DNA of 64,000 nucleotides from Coriobacteriales bacterium (lineage in GTDB: Bacteria; Actinomycetota; Coriobacteriia; Coriobacteriales; Atopobiaceae): contig JAUMWN010000001.1 of the NCBI GenBank assembly GCA_030529625.1, forward strand, positions 1 through 64,000. The letters are read 5' to 3'. This document shows, piece by piece, positions 43,836 through 51,931 of this stretch. Made by a program: the position numbers and the translations under genes. The number at the start of each line of letters is the position of its first letter. Positions within the stretch are counted from its first letter, which is position 1. Below the pieces are notes generated by a model. The model saw only the letters and a list, made by a program, of their open reading frames with translations, was not told where the DNA came from and searched no databases.

Positions 43836-44642
43836 CTACTTGAGCTTTTGCCCGCAGATCATGCAGAACTGATGCGACGGATCGACAGGGCTGCCGCAGG
43901 TAGGACACGTTTTTTTGGGTGCGGTGGGAAGGGGCGATCCGCACTCCATGCAGAACTTGTCGCCAGGATTTACCGCGCAGCCACACTTGGGGCATACGGG
44001 ATTGCCCATAGCTGGCGTTTGCATGGGCTCTGGCGCAGGGATGACCATGGGTTCGGGCATCACGGGCGTATGCTCGATGGCATCCATGGGATCGGGTGCG
44101 GACTCAGGCTCTCGTTCGAGCTCTGGCTCCGGTTCGGGTTCGGGATCAGGCTCGGGCTCTGGCTCGATTGCCGGCTCTGCGTCCAAATCGGCCTCGGATG
44201 CTGCAAGCTCATCTTCGCTCTGCTCGGGCTCATTCTCCATGGTTTGCTCGATGGGAGCGATCACCGGCATCACGGTCGTGGGATCCAGTACGGGAAGCTC
44301 CTCGGTCGCCTGGACAGCCACAGGCTCCTCCACGATTATGGTCTTGTCAAGCGAGGACGGGCGTGCGTACGCGGATTCCGCTTGCGCATCCGTGCCAGCC
44401 GAATCGCCAGCAGCCGACGTGAGCTCCTCAATGCGCCGCAGCATTCTCTCGCGCTCAGAGTCGCAGGTGGCGATGCCGTCGTACAACGACTCCCTTCCCC
44501 AACGCAGGTCGGGATTGTCTTTGGTCGCCTGGTACAGACTCGCGCCAAGATGTGCGGCGAATCCCGTGCGAATGCGCGAGAGCTCCTCTATGCGCTCGCG
44601 CAGGACGTCTATGTTGTTGGTGCTGCCATAATAGCTCGACAT
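43836..44642 (-). CDS. Double zinc-ribbon protein with acidic Glu-Pro repeat linker
   Basis: A 268-aa protein. The N-terminal ~90 residues are helical (possible coiled coil, with VLRERIEELSRIRTG). The middle is a low-complexity acidic linker with many Glu-Pro dipeptides (about 155-190). The C-terminus has two zinc ribbons: CPKCG with CMECG (about 218-237) and CPTCG with CMICG (about 246-264). It is an adaptor-like design, binding a partner through the ribbons. The function is unknown. The ATG at 44642 has AGGAG six bases upstream. It lies between pnp and rnj. Confidence 0.7.
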   Translation of the reverse strand: MSSYYGSTNNIDVLRERIEELSRIRTGFAAHLGASLYQATKDNPDLRWGRESLYDGIATCDSERERMLRRIEELTSAAGDSAGTDAQAESAYARPSSLDKTIIVEEPVAVQATEELPVLDPTTVMPVIAPIEQTMENEPEQSEDELAASEADLDAEPAIEPEPEPDPEPEPEPELEREPESAPDPMDAIEHTPVMPEPMVIPAPEPMQTPAMGNPVCPKCGCAVNPGDKFCMECGSPLPTAPKKTCPTCGSPVDPSHQFCMICGQKLK

Positions 44643-44716
44643 GAGAGGCTCCTTTTTCGTTTTTGTGGTCGTTCCCATGTTACGGCAAAACGAGGGGCGT
44701 GGCAACGACCGAACGA

Positions 44717-44821
44717 GGTTGCACAAAGGGGACTGTCCCCCGAGTACGGCGCCCCATACTCGGGGGACTACGCCCCCTTGTGTATGAGCTGTACTCGGGG
44801 GACTGTCCCCTTTGTGCAACC
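44717..44821. repeat. GGGGACTGTCCCC-family inverted repeat, longest copy
   Basis: Arms of 30 bases (44717-44746 and 44792-44821) are inverted copies with one mismatch. They begin GGTTGCACAAAGGGGAC and end CCCCCGAGTA. A third related unit with CGGGGGACTACGCCCCC lies between them. The element starts 14 bases past the pnp stop and can form a very stable hairpin in the pnp 3' end. Confidence 0.85.
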
Positions 44822-44834
44822 GTGTCACCCGGCG

Positions 44835-47045
44835 CTATCGGCCCTCATGACGACGGCGCGGGCGACGCTCGCCGCTGCCACCATTGTCACCAGGCCTACG
44901 CGTGCGCTGGCGCGGCTTTTGCGAGGATGCGTTGCCGCCAGCCGAGGCAGGCGCCTCAGGCTTGTCGAGGCGATCCAGGCTTACCTTGCCCTTCTCGTCC
45001 ACTTCCAGCACGCGCACCTTAACCTCGTCGCCCACCGAAAGCACGTCCTCGACCTTGTCGATGCGACCCTTGGCCATGCGGGATATGTGCAGCAGGCCGT
45101 CCTTGCCAGGGAGCAGCTCCACGAAGGCGCCAAACGGCTGGATACCCACGATACGGCCCGTGTACTCCTCGCCCGGCTCCGGCACCTTTACGATGGCCTT
45201 GATGCGCTCCAGTGCGTCGTTTGCAGCGTCGGCAACTCCGGCGATAAACACCATGCCATCCTCTTGGATGTCCACGGTAGCACCCGTGTCGTCCTGGATG
45301 CCGCGAATCACCTTGCCGCCGGAGCCAATCACGTCGCGGATCTTGTCGGTGGGAATGGAGAGCGAGAGAATCTTGGGCGCACAGTCCTTGGTATCCTCGC
45401 GCGGTGCCGGTATGGCCTCGAGCATGGCGTCTAGGATGAACATGCGTCCCTCGTGCGCCTGCATGAGTGCGCTGCGCAGAATCTCGGGCGTGAGGCCGGT
45501 GGCCTTGTTGTCCATCTGCATGGCGGTAATGCCGCGGGTCGTGCCGCACACCTTAAAGTCCATGTCGCCCAGGAAGTCCTCGACGCCTTGGATGTCGGTG
45601 AGCACCACGGTCTTGCCCTCCTCCTGGATGAGGCCCATGGCCACGCCAGACACAGGGCGCTTGAGTGGCACGCCAGCATCCATCAATGCCAAGGTGGAGC
45701 CGCAGGTGGAGGCCATTGAGCTTGACCCGTTGGACTCCATCACCTCCGACACCACACGGATGGCATAGGGGAATTCGTCCTCGGAGGGAATTACCGGCAG
45801 GAGCGCACGCTCGGCAAGGGCACCATGCCCCAGCTCGCGACGCTTGGGAGCACCCATGCGACCCGTCTCGCCCGTGCAATACGGCGGGAAGTTGTAGTGA
45901 TGGATATAGCGCTTGCCGTCAACCGGCTCGATGGTGTCCAGCCGCTGCCACTCGTTGAGCATGCCCAGCGTGCAGATGGAAAGCACTTGGGTCTGGCCCC
46001 TCTGGAATAGGCCCGAGCCATGCACGCGAGGCAGGTAGTTGGGCTTAACCATAAGCGGGCGCACCTCGTCGGCGACGCGACCGTCCACGCGCTCCCCCGT
46101 CTCCACGACCATCAGGCGCATGGCGTGCTTCTCGAGCGACTTGAGCTCAACGTTGAGGGAACGGGACCACTCGGCCTGTTCCTCCTCGGTAAACTCGGCG
46201 CGAATTGCATCCTTGAGCTCCTCCACCTTGGCGGTGCGCAGCTGCTTATCGGCATCCTTGAGTGCAGCACTCATCTGATCAAAGTGCGCGAACACGCGCT
46301 CATGCACCTGCGGCACGGGCTCGTCCAGAATGTACTCGCGCGGCTGGATGGGACCATTGGCCTCCTCATACTTCTGGAAGAAGCGCTTTTGCTCCTCACA
46401 AAATGCGGCAATCGCCTCCTGGCCAAAGGCCATGGCAGCGAGCATATCCTCCTCGCTGATCTCCTGCGCACCGGCCTCCAGCATGGAAATAAAGCTGGCA
46501 GAGCCGGCAAGCTCCAGATCGAGGTCTGAGTTGTCGCGCTCCTCGTAGGTGGGGTTCACCATGAACTCGCCGGTCGTGACGTCGCGTCCAATGCGCACGC
46601 AGGCAAGCGGCCCCTCAAACGGCACGCCCCCAACGGTGAGGGCCGCGCTTGCCGCCATCACGCATATGGTGTCCACGGAGTTTATCTGGTCGGCCACCAG
46701 CGGCGTTGCCACGACCTGCACCTCGTTGCGGAAGCCGTCGGGAAAGGACGGACGCAGGGGACGGTCGATGAGACGCGCGGTGAGCGTGGCCTTCTCGCTG
46801 GGACGGGACTCACGCTTGAGATAGCCTCCAGGGATGCGGCCAACCGCATACATCTTCTCTACGAAGTCAACCGTAAGCGGGAAGAAGTCGTAATCCTTGC
46901 GCTCCTTCGAGACCACCGTGGTGAGGAGCACCGTGGCGTCTCCACAACGCACGAGACACGCACCCGTGGCCTGCTTGGCAAGCTCGCCGGACTCCAATGC
47001 ATAGTGCTTTCCGTAGAGGTCGAACTCATGTGTAACTTTTGTCAT
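44835..47045 (-). CDS. pnp: Polyribonucleotide nucleotidyltransferase (PNPase)
   Basis: A 736-aa phosphorolytic 3'-5' exoribonuclease. Two RNase PH-like cores are visible (ATVLLTTVVSKERKD with YLKRESRPSEKATLTARLIDRPLRP, and RGQTQVL...SNGSSSMAS). They are followed by a KH domain (DKIRDVIGSGGKVIRGIQDDTGA, about 575) and an S1 domain (YTGRIVGIQPFGAFVELLPGKDGLLHISRM, about 640), then a basic Arg/Gly tail. I chose the ATG at 47045, with AGGGA upstream, over an ATG 27 bases earlier. It follows rpsO, as in most bacteria. Confidence 0.97.
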   Translation of the reverse strand: MTKVTHEFDLYGKHYALESGELAKQATGACLVRCGDATVLLTTVVSKERKDYDFFPLTVDFVEKMYAVGRIPGGYLKRESRPSEKATLTARLIDRPLRPSFPDGFRNEVQVVATPLVADQINSVDTICVMAASAALTVGGVPFEGPLACVRIGRDVTTGEFMVNPTYEERDNSDLDLELAGSASFISMLEAGAQEISEEDMLAAMAFGQEAIAAFCEEQKRFFQKYEEANGPIQPREYILDEPVPQVHERVFAHFDQMSAALKDADKQLRTAKVEELKDAIRAEFTEEEQAEWSRSLNVELKSLEKHAMRLMVVETGERVDGRVADEVRPLMVKPNYLPRVHGSGLFQRGQTQVLSICTLGMLNEWQRLDTIEPVDGKRYIHHYNFPPYCTGETGRMGAPKRRELGHGALAERALLPVIPSEDEFPYAIRVVSEVMESNGSSSMASTCGSTLALMDAGVPLKRPVSGVAMGLIQEEGKTVVLTDIQGVEDFLGDMDFKVCGTTRGITAMQMDNKATGLTPEILRSALMQAHEGRMFILDAMLEAIPAPREDTKDCAPKILSLSIPTDKIRDVIGSGGKVIRGIQDDTGATVDIQEDGMVFIAGVADAANDALERIKAIVKVPEPGEEYTGRIVGIQPFGAFVELLPGKDGLLHISRMAKGRIDKVEDVLSVGDEVKVRVLEVDEKGKVSLDRLDKPEAPASAGGNASSQKPRQRTRRPGDNGGSGERRPRRRHEGR

Positions 47046-47130
47046 CTGTTTCCCTATCTCCATCTGCCCCATTGCAGATGGGCCGTCTTGGCGGATTATC
47101 CGCCGCGTATAACGCTTTGCGCATACGCAC

Positions 47131-47154
47131 TAAAAGGGCGCCCGCAGGCGCCCC
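47131..47154 (-). terminator. Rho-independent terminator after rpsO
   Basis: A perfect GGGCGCC-TGCG-GGCGCCC hairpin (47136-47153) is followed on the minus strand by TTTT. It is 12 bases past the rpsO stop; partial readthrough into pnp is usual for this operon. Confidence 0.8.
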
Positions 47155-47165
47155 GAACCACGAAC

Positions 47166-47444
47166 TTACTGGATGTTATCGCGAATGCCAAGGCTCTTGA
47201 TGAGTGAACGATACGCCTCGATGTCATGCTTTTTGATGTAGGACAGCAGGCGACGACGCTTGCCGACCAGCATAAGCAGACCACGACGCGTGTGGAAGTC
47301 CTTCTTGTGGGACTTCATGTGCTCGGTCAGGCCACGAATGCGCTCGGTGAGCAACGCAACCTGAACTGCCGCCGAACCGGAGTCGTTCTCATCTTTGCCA
47401 TAGGTACGGATGAGCTCCGCCTTGCGCTCCTTGCTTACTGCCAT
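47166..47444 (-). CDS. rpsO: 30S ribosomal protein S15
   Basis: A 92-aa primary rRNA-binding protein of the 30S subunit. Sequence follows S15 throughout: [45 protein letters not shown] and a C-terminal [11 protein letters not shown]. The ATG at 47444 has AAGGTGG upstream; the longer open frame runs back through the promoter and is not used. The terminator and pnp follow. Confidence 0.98.
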   Translation of the reverse strand: MAVSKERKAELIRTYGKDENDSGSAAVQVALLTERIRGLTEHMKSHKKDFHTRRGLLMLVGKRRRLLSYIKKHDIEAYRSLIKSLGIRDNIQ

Positions 47445-47535
47445 TGTAACTACCACCTTTCGTGTTGTATTCGCCTCGAACCGGGTAGGCCGTAGAGGTG
47501 TAACGTGCCACCAAGTACGAGGTACTGACCGAGGA
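47445..47535 (-). promoter_or_regulatory. rpsO 5' leader
   Basis: About 85 bases separate the predicted transcription start from the rpsO start codon, longer than needed for a ribosome site. S15 often controls its own translation through a leader fold. No known S15 leader motif could be identified by eye, so this is a candidate region only. Confidence 0.3.
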
Positions 47536-47564
47536 AGTATAACATCATGTGGGATGGCACACAA
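47536..47564 (-). promoter_or_regulatory. rpsO promoter
   Basis: TTGTGT (47559-47564) and TATACT (47536-47541) on the minus strand are separated by exactly 17 bases. This -35 hexamer is the same one found at trxB. Confidence 0.65.
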
Positions 47565-47588
47565 AACATACACCTGGAGGCTGAACGC

Positions 47589-47698
47589 GGGGGACTGTGG
47601 GGGACTGTCCTCCGGATGGAGGCTGCACAAAGGGAGCAGTCCCCCGAGTTCAGCCACTGGCGGGCCCGAACTCGGAGGACAATCCCCTTTGTGCAGCC
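47589..47698. repeat. GGGGACTGTCCCC-family repeat cluster
   Basis: A tandem GGGGGACTGT pair (47589-47608) is followed by an inverted repeat (47621-47698). The arms run GGCTGCACAAAGGG...CCGAGTTC, facing with a few mismatches, around a GGCGGGCCC-containing centre. It ends at the last base before the stop of the ChW/NlpC-P60 gene and may terminate it. Confidence 0.8.
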
Positions 47699-47699
47699 A

Positions 47700-49892
47700 C
47701 TACGCGATGTTGATGTTGCCGAGCCAGCCCCACTTGGGGGTGACGGTGGTGTCGTAGTAGTCAATCCAGTTGGCGACCGATATCTTGCGGATGGTGCCCA
47801 CGTTGTCCATGATCCAGCCATCACCCACATAGATGCCCACATGGCCATAGATTCCGCCAAGATAGGTGTTGGTGTGGGTGCTCACCGCTATGATCATGCC
47901 CACCTTGAGGTTGCCTAGGTCACTGGAGTGACAGTAGTCGTAGTACAGGTCGTCGGCATTGCCATAAAACGTTCCATAGCCCGCGTTGCTGTATACGTCC
48001 TCCACCCAGGCGGCGCACAGACCGCCACCGGGTGAGGGAGTGGAGAGCGCGGCGTTCACGATGCGCTGCTGCTGCGCGTTGGCCTTGGCAAGGGGCTGTC
48101 CCTTGAGCTGCGCGAAGGCCTTGTCGTATATGACGGTGCTCTTGTCCGCGTCGCTGTTAGAGGGGGCGGCGCTTCCCTTGAGCATGATCTTGGCCTGTAC
48201 GGCGTCTATTGACTTGCCCAGACCGTCGGTTCCCGTTGCCTCGCTGTTTGAAGCCCATTGTAACCAGCCCACTCCCGCAATGTGAACGCGATAGTACACG
48301 GAGTAAATGGAGGGAAGGTCTCCGGTGAGGTACAGTGCCATCTGATCTATTGCCTTGCCCGATACCCCCGCGGCGCCGGAATCGCCCGACTCAGTCCAAG
48401 TCCCATTGAGCGAGCGCACGCGATAAGACACACCGCCGGACGGGGTCTGCGCGTCGCTCACCACGTGAGCGGCAAACATCTCCACGGACCGCGCGTCGTT
48501 GGTGGTGCCCGAGGTCGCTCCAGAGGTACGCTCGCCCTGCCACGACGCACCCACGTCCTTGGTATTGTAGGAGAGGTTGGCAGCCGCAACGAACGGTGTT
48601 GAGACCGAGCCGGCCTCTGCCTGCGGTGCCGCGCTGCCCTTGGGCAGGATCTTTGTCTCTATGCGCTCGCAACGAAGCGACATGCCTGCAGTACCGGCCT
48701 GGTCGCCGTTCTTGGCCCAGCCGAGCCAGCCAAACTTTTGCACGTGCACGCGATACCACAGGTCGTAGTAGTCGGCCGCCTCGCCCGTGAGTGCCATGGT
48801 AAAGGCCTCGATGCGCAGCGACCTTCCTGTTGTTCCGGCATACGTTCCGTCGGCGCGCTCTCCCTGCCAGCCAATGCGCTGCACGTGCGCGTTATACACC
48901 ACGCCACCCGGGTGCTCACCGCAGGCGAGCTTAGCCGAGAAGGCCTCTATGCGCAGACCACGTCCCACGGTCCCCACGGCCTCGTTGGAGTTCTGCCAGC
49001 CCACGCGCTGCACATGACCACGCATGGAGAGGTGCGTACCGTCCACGAAGGGCTGTGTGGTAGCGCCAGGTGCAGCCTGACCCTTAGGAAGTACGCGAAT
49101 CTCGATGGCCTCAACGCGCCTGCTCAGGCTTGAGGTACCGGCGGTCGACCCGTTACAGGCCCAGTCCAGCCAGCCATAGCTCTGCACGTGAAGGCGATAC
49201 CATATGTTGTAGTTGGCTGCCAGCTCATCCGACAGCTTGAGACGCAGCGCCTCCACGCGCAGCGACCTGCCTGAGGTGCCGCACAGCTCCGAATCGCTCA
49301 CCCAGTCCTGCCAGCCAATGCGCTGCACGTGCGCCTGATAGCTGACGCCCGGGACCACCGCGCCCGAACCATCCTCAAGGCGAATGCGCATTGCCTCCAC
49401 GCGAAGCGACTCCCCAAAGGTGCCGGCGGTCGTTCCGTCACGCATCCAGTCCTGCCATCCCCGCTTCTGCACGTGACCGGTGTAGGCAACGTGGAGCTCG
49501 CCGGCAGACTTGGTGGCGTTGGCTTGCGTTACGAGTGTGGCCGAGTTTTGGCCACCAGGCTCACCGGTGGCGGCATCCTCAACCACGGCAATCTCGCCGC
49601 CTTGACCGTTTGCGTCCGTCTGGCCTTGCAACGGCGCCTCAATCTGTTCCTGCGACAGATCTTCACCCGCAGACGGCGGATTCTCGGCCCCCTGATCAGG
49701 GTCAGTCGGGTTGTCGATAGGCTGCTCATTGGTCACATCGTTTGGCGCGGTCTCCACCACGGATGCAGACTGCTCCACGACAACCGAAGCATCCTCACCA
49801 AACGCATGGGCTGGCAGCGCCGCCATGCTTGCCGCAACCAGTACGGCAAGCACGCCGCGCAATCCGTACACTGTTGCCTTCTTCTTATTCAT
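47700..49892 (-). CDS. Secreted ChW-repeat protein with NlpC/P60-like hydrolase domain
   Basis: A 730-aa exported protein with a signal segment (about residues 7-31, LRGVLAVLVAASMAALPAHA). An acidic Pro/Gln/Asn stretch (to about 130) is followed by nine ChW repeats (GWxDW, AGTxGxSxRVEA type) in three sets of three. Each set closes with a LPKGxAAP-like phrase (the last has LKGSAAP). The C-terminal ~130 residues form a cysteine-peptidase domain: Cys in GGGLCAAWVEDVYSNAG and His in YGHVGIYVGDGW fit NlpC/P60. It probably cuts peptidoglycan peptides. The ATG at 49892 follows GGGGGGATT. No LPXTG anchor is seen. Confidence 0.82.
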   Translation of the reverse strand: MNKKKATVYGLRGVLAVLVAASMAALPAHAFGEDASVVVEQSASVVETAPNDVTNEQPIDNPTDPDQGAENPPSAGEDLSQEQIEAPLQGQTDANGQGGEIAVVEDAATGEPGGQNSATLVTQANATKSAGELHVAYTGHVQKRGWQDWMRDGTTAGTFGESLRVEAMRIRLEDGSGAVVPGVSYQAHVQRIGWQDWVSDSELCGTSGRSLRVEALRLKLSDELAANYNIWYRLHVQSYGWLDWACNGSTAGTSSLSRRVEAIEIRVLPKGQAAPGATTQPFVDGTHLSMRGHVQRVGWQNSNEAVGTVGRGLRIEAFSAKLACGEHPGGVVYNAHVQRIGWQGERADGTYAGTTGRSLRIEAFTMALTGEAADYYDLWYRVHVQKFGWLGWAKNGDQAGTAGMSLRCERIETKILPKGSAAPQAEAGSVSTPFVAAANLSYNTKDVGASWQGERTSGATSGTTNDARSVEMFAAHVVSDAQTPSGGVSYRVRSLNGTWTESGDSGAAGVSGKAIDQMALYLTGDLPSIYSVYYRVHIAGVGWLQWASNSEATGTDGLGKSIDAVQAKIMLKGSAAPSNSDADKSTVIYDKAFAQLKGQPLAKANAQQQRIVNAALSTPSPGGGLCAAWVEDVYSNAGYGTFYGNADDLYYDYCHSSDLGNLKVGMIIAVSTHTNTYLGGIYGHVGIYVGDGWIMDNVGTIRKISVANWIDYYDTTVTPKWGWLGNINIA

Positions 49893-49943
49893 TAATCCCC
49901 CCAATGGAGTGTGCGTTTCCAATCGCGTTTAATAATGACGCTT

Positions 49944-51728
49944 CTAGTACGAGACCACCGTGGTTCCGTAGGGAATGCAATCATAAATCCATTTGGCGTT
50001 CTCTATGGGCAACCGCACGCAGCCTGCGGAGACATGGGCGCCCAGCGTGCCGTCCTGGATGTTAAAGGTGTCCTTGTCGTAGAGCACGGTGTGGAACAGG
50101 TAGGGACCACTGAATCGAGTCCAGTAGTAGCAGGAGTACCCATCACCAAACTCATAGCCCTTGTCGCTCGTACTGTAGACGCCCTTGATGGTTGGCGATT
50201 CATAGGCACCCACGGCTGCCACCCAGTCCTTGATCCTGTTCCATGAGCCCTGCGAGCCTTGGTAGATACCCACGCGGCAACCATCCACGTCCACCATTAT
50301 GAGGTAGTTGGTGTCGCTGGAGTACCCTTGCGCCTTGCGCGTCATGGCGTCCTCGAAGTATGACTTGCCCACGCAGCTGTTTGTCGTAGAACCCGGAGCC
50401 TTGTATCCCTTGGGCAGGATACGCACCTGATAGGCCTCTAACTTCTTTGATGCACCCGTAGAGCCTGCCGGAGCGCCGTTCTTGGCCCAGCCGAGCCACC
50501 CCGCCTTGGATACGTGTGCCCTATACCACACGTCATAGAACTTGGAAAGGTCGCCCGAAAGCCTAAAGCCCACGGCTTCCACCGTGTTGTTGCCATCCCG
50601 CGCCTCCTCCTCAGGCGAGAGCCATGACGTCCACCCATATCGCGAGATATGTGCGCGATACTCCAGGGAGCCCATCAGCCCATCCGAGAAGTCCCAGGAG
50701 GCGCGAATGCCGCGAACCGGGGTGGACTTTCCCGTAGTACCCGAGACCTTTGCAGGATGCACGTAGTCCTGCCAGGATCCCTTTACCAACGACGCGTACG
50801 ACAACGCATCCGAGCGGTAGCTCACGAAGGGAAGTTCGCATTGCCCATCGTTTGCAGGACCTGCGGAGCCCTTGGGCATCAGGGTCACCTGAATCGCCTC
50901 GACGCGCTTGGAGAAGCCCGCCGTGCCCGCATCGGCCCAATTGCTCGTCCATGCCAGCCAACCCACACCACTCACATGCACGCGGTACCAGATATCGTAC
51001 ACGTTGGCCGCATCCCCGGTGAGCTTGAGGCGCAATGCCTCCAGACGCAGCGACTTGCCCTTGGTTCCCGCATAGGCGCCGTTCTCCACCACGTCCATCC
51101 AGCCCTTGCGCTGCACATGACCTTGGTATGCCACACCACCGGTAAGTCCATCGCAGTTAAGCGATATACACAGGCCCTCCATGCGCAGTGACTGCCCCGT
51201 TGTTCCCAGGGTGAGTATGCTACCCGGGGCGACGTTGTTCTCCCAGGGCATCCACGCCTTTCTTTGCACGTAGGCACGGCCAGAGATGGTTGCCTTGCCG
51301 CTGGACTTCTCATCCTGCGCTGCCGTAAGCGAGGCGCCTGCGGACTTGGCGTCATCGGCCTTCTGGTCCTGTGCAACGACTTCCACCGTATCTGGCGCGG
51401 ACTGGGTCTGTGCCTCCACGACAACGCTCTGTTCGTCGGACTCAACCACCTGCTGCACGTCTCCCTCGCCTGTGCCATCGGCTACCACTGGGTCGGCAGC
51501 AGGAGCAGCCGCCTCGGGAGCGCCCTCCTGCGTATTGGTGTTGGCGTTGGCGTTTGCGTCGTTGTCGAGCTGCTCGGTTTGAGCTGGCATCTCCTCTCCC
51601 GCCATGTAGGCCTGGTCGCCTACGACGTTCGCGTCTGTGGCAAGGGCTACGGCCGGCGTAAGTCCACAGACCGCCAGACAGATCGCGATGCTTCCCAAGA
51701 GCTTGCTCAGCGTGTGTTTGCGTCTCAT
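49944..51728 (-). CDS. Secreted ChW-repeat protein with L,D-transpeptidase (YkuD) domain, SAGC variant
   Basis: A 594-aa exported protein: signal segment (residues 9-30), an acidic Ala/Asn/Gln-rich linker to about 145, then six ChW repeats in two sets of three, each closing with LMPKGSAGP or ILPKGYKAP. The C-terminal YkuD domain has the catalytic Cys in HVSAGCVRLPIENAKWIYD. The usual SHGC/THGC reads SAGC, so the motif His is replaced by Ala. L,D-transpeptidases form 3-3 crosslinks or attach proteins to peptidoglycan. The ATG at 51728 has only a weak upstream purine site. Confidence 0.82.
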   Translation of the reverse strand: MRRKHTLSKLLGSIAICLAVCGLTPAVALATDANVVGDQAYMAGEEMPAQTEQLDNDANANANTNTQEGAPEAAAPAADPVVADGTGEGDVQQVVESDEQSVVVEAQTQSAPDTVEVVAQDQKADDAKSAGASLTAAQDEKSSGKATISGRAYVQRKAWMPWENNVAPGSILTLGTTGQSLRMEGLCISLNCDGLTGGVAYQGHVQRKGWMDVVENGAYAGTKGKSLRLEALRLKLTGDAANVYDIWYRVHVSGVGWLAWTSNWADAGTAGFSKRVEAIQVTLMPKGSAGPANDGQCELPFVSYRSDALSYASLVKGSWQDYVHPAKVSGTTGKSTPVRGIRASWDFSDGLMGSLEYRAHISRYGWTSWLSPEEEARDGNNTVEAVGFRLSGDLSKFYDVWYRAHVSKAGWLGWAKNGAPAGSTGASKKLEAYQVRILPKGYKAPGSTTNSCVGKSYFEDAMTRKAQGYSSDTNYLIMVDVDGCRVGIYQGSQGSWNRIKDWVAAVGAYESPTIKGVYSTSDKGYEFGDGYSCYYWTRFSGPYLFHTVLYDKDTFNIQDGTLGAHVSAGCVRLPIENAKWIYDCIPYGTTVVSY

Positions 51729-51824
51729 AGGTTCTCTTTCTCGAAGTCCAGTACACCTTACAAAACCTTAATGCACCGAGTTTAGCGCAAAAGACGCGAC
51801 ACGACCACGGGCCCAGCGTATGAG

Positions 51825-51843
51825 TTGCGCAAAGACAGTCCCC
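51825..51843. repeat. GGGGACTGTCCCC-family fragment
   Basis: TTGCGCAAAGACAGTCCCC, a short degraded relative of the repeats at 2.7, 32.0, 44.7 and 47.6 kb, with the CACAAAG/CGCAAAG edge preserved. It lies between two ChW genes. Confidence 0.45.
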
Positions 51844-51855
51844 TATGCGCAGCAA

Positions 51856-51887
51856 CACCGCCATCCACCCGAAGGCGAATGGCGGTG
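51856..51887 (-). terminator. Hairpin after the third ChW gene
   Basis: CACCGCCAT and ATGGCGGTG pair perfectly (9 bp) around a 14-base loop, about 45 bases past the stop of the gene ending at 51932. A weak U-containing stretch follows, so it is either a terminator or a 3'-end stabiliser. Confidence 0.45.
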
Positions 51888-51931
51888 CAGTCGTTGCAGG
51901 CTTACGCGTCAACTAAGTGTTACGGACTGCC

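Noticed and set aside
43848-45434. 528-codon plus-strand frame spanning the pnp 3' end and the zinc-ribbon gene
   Set aside because: Crosses an intergenic inverted repeat and is antisense to two well-supported genes.
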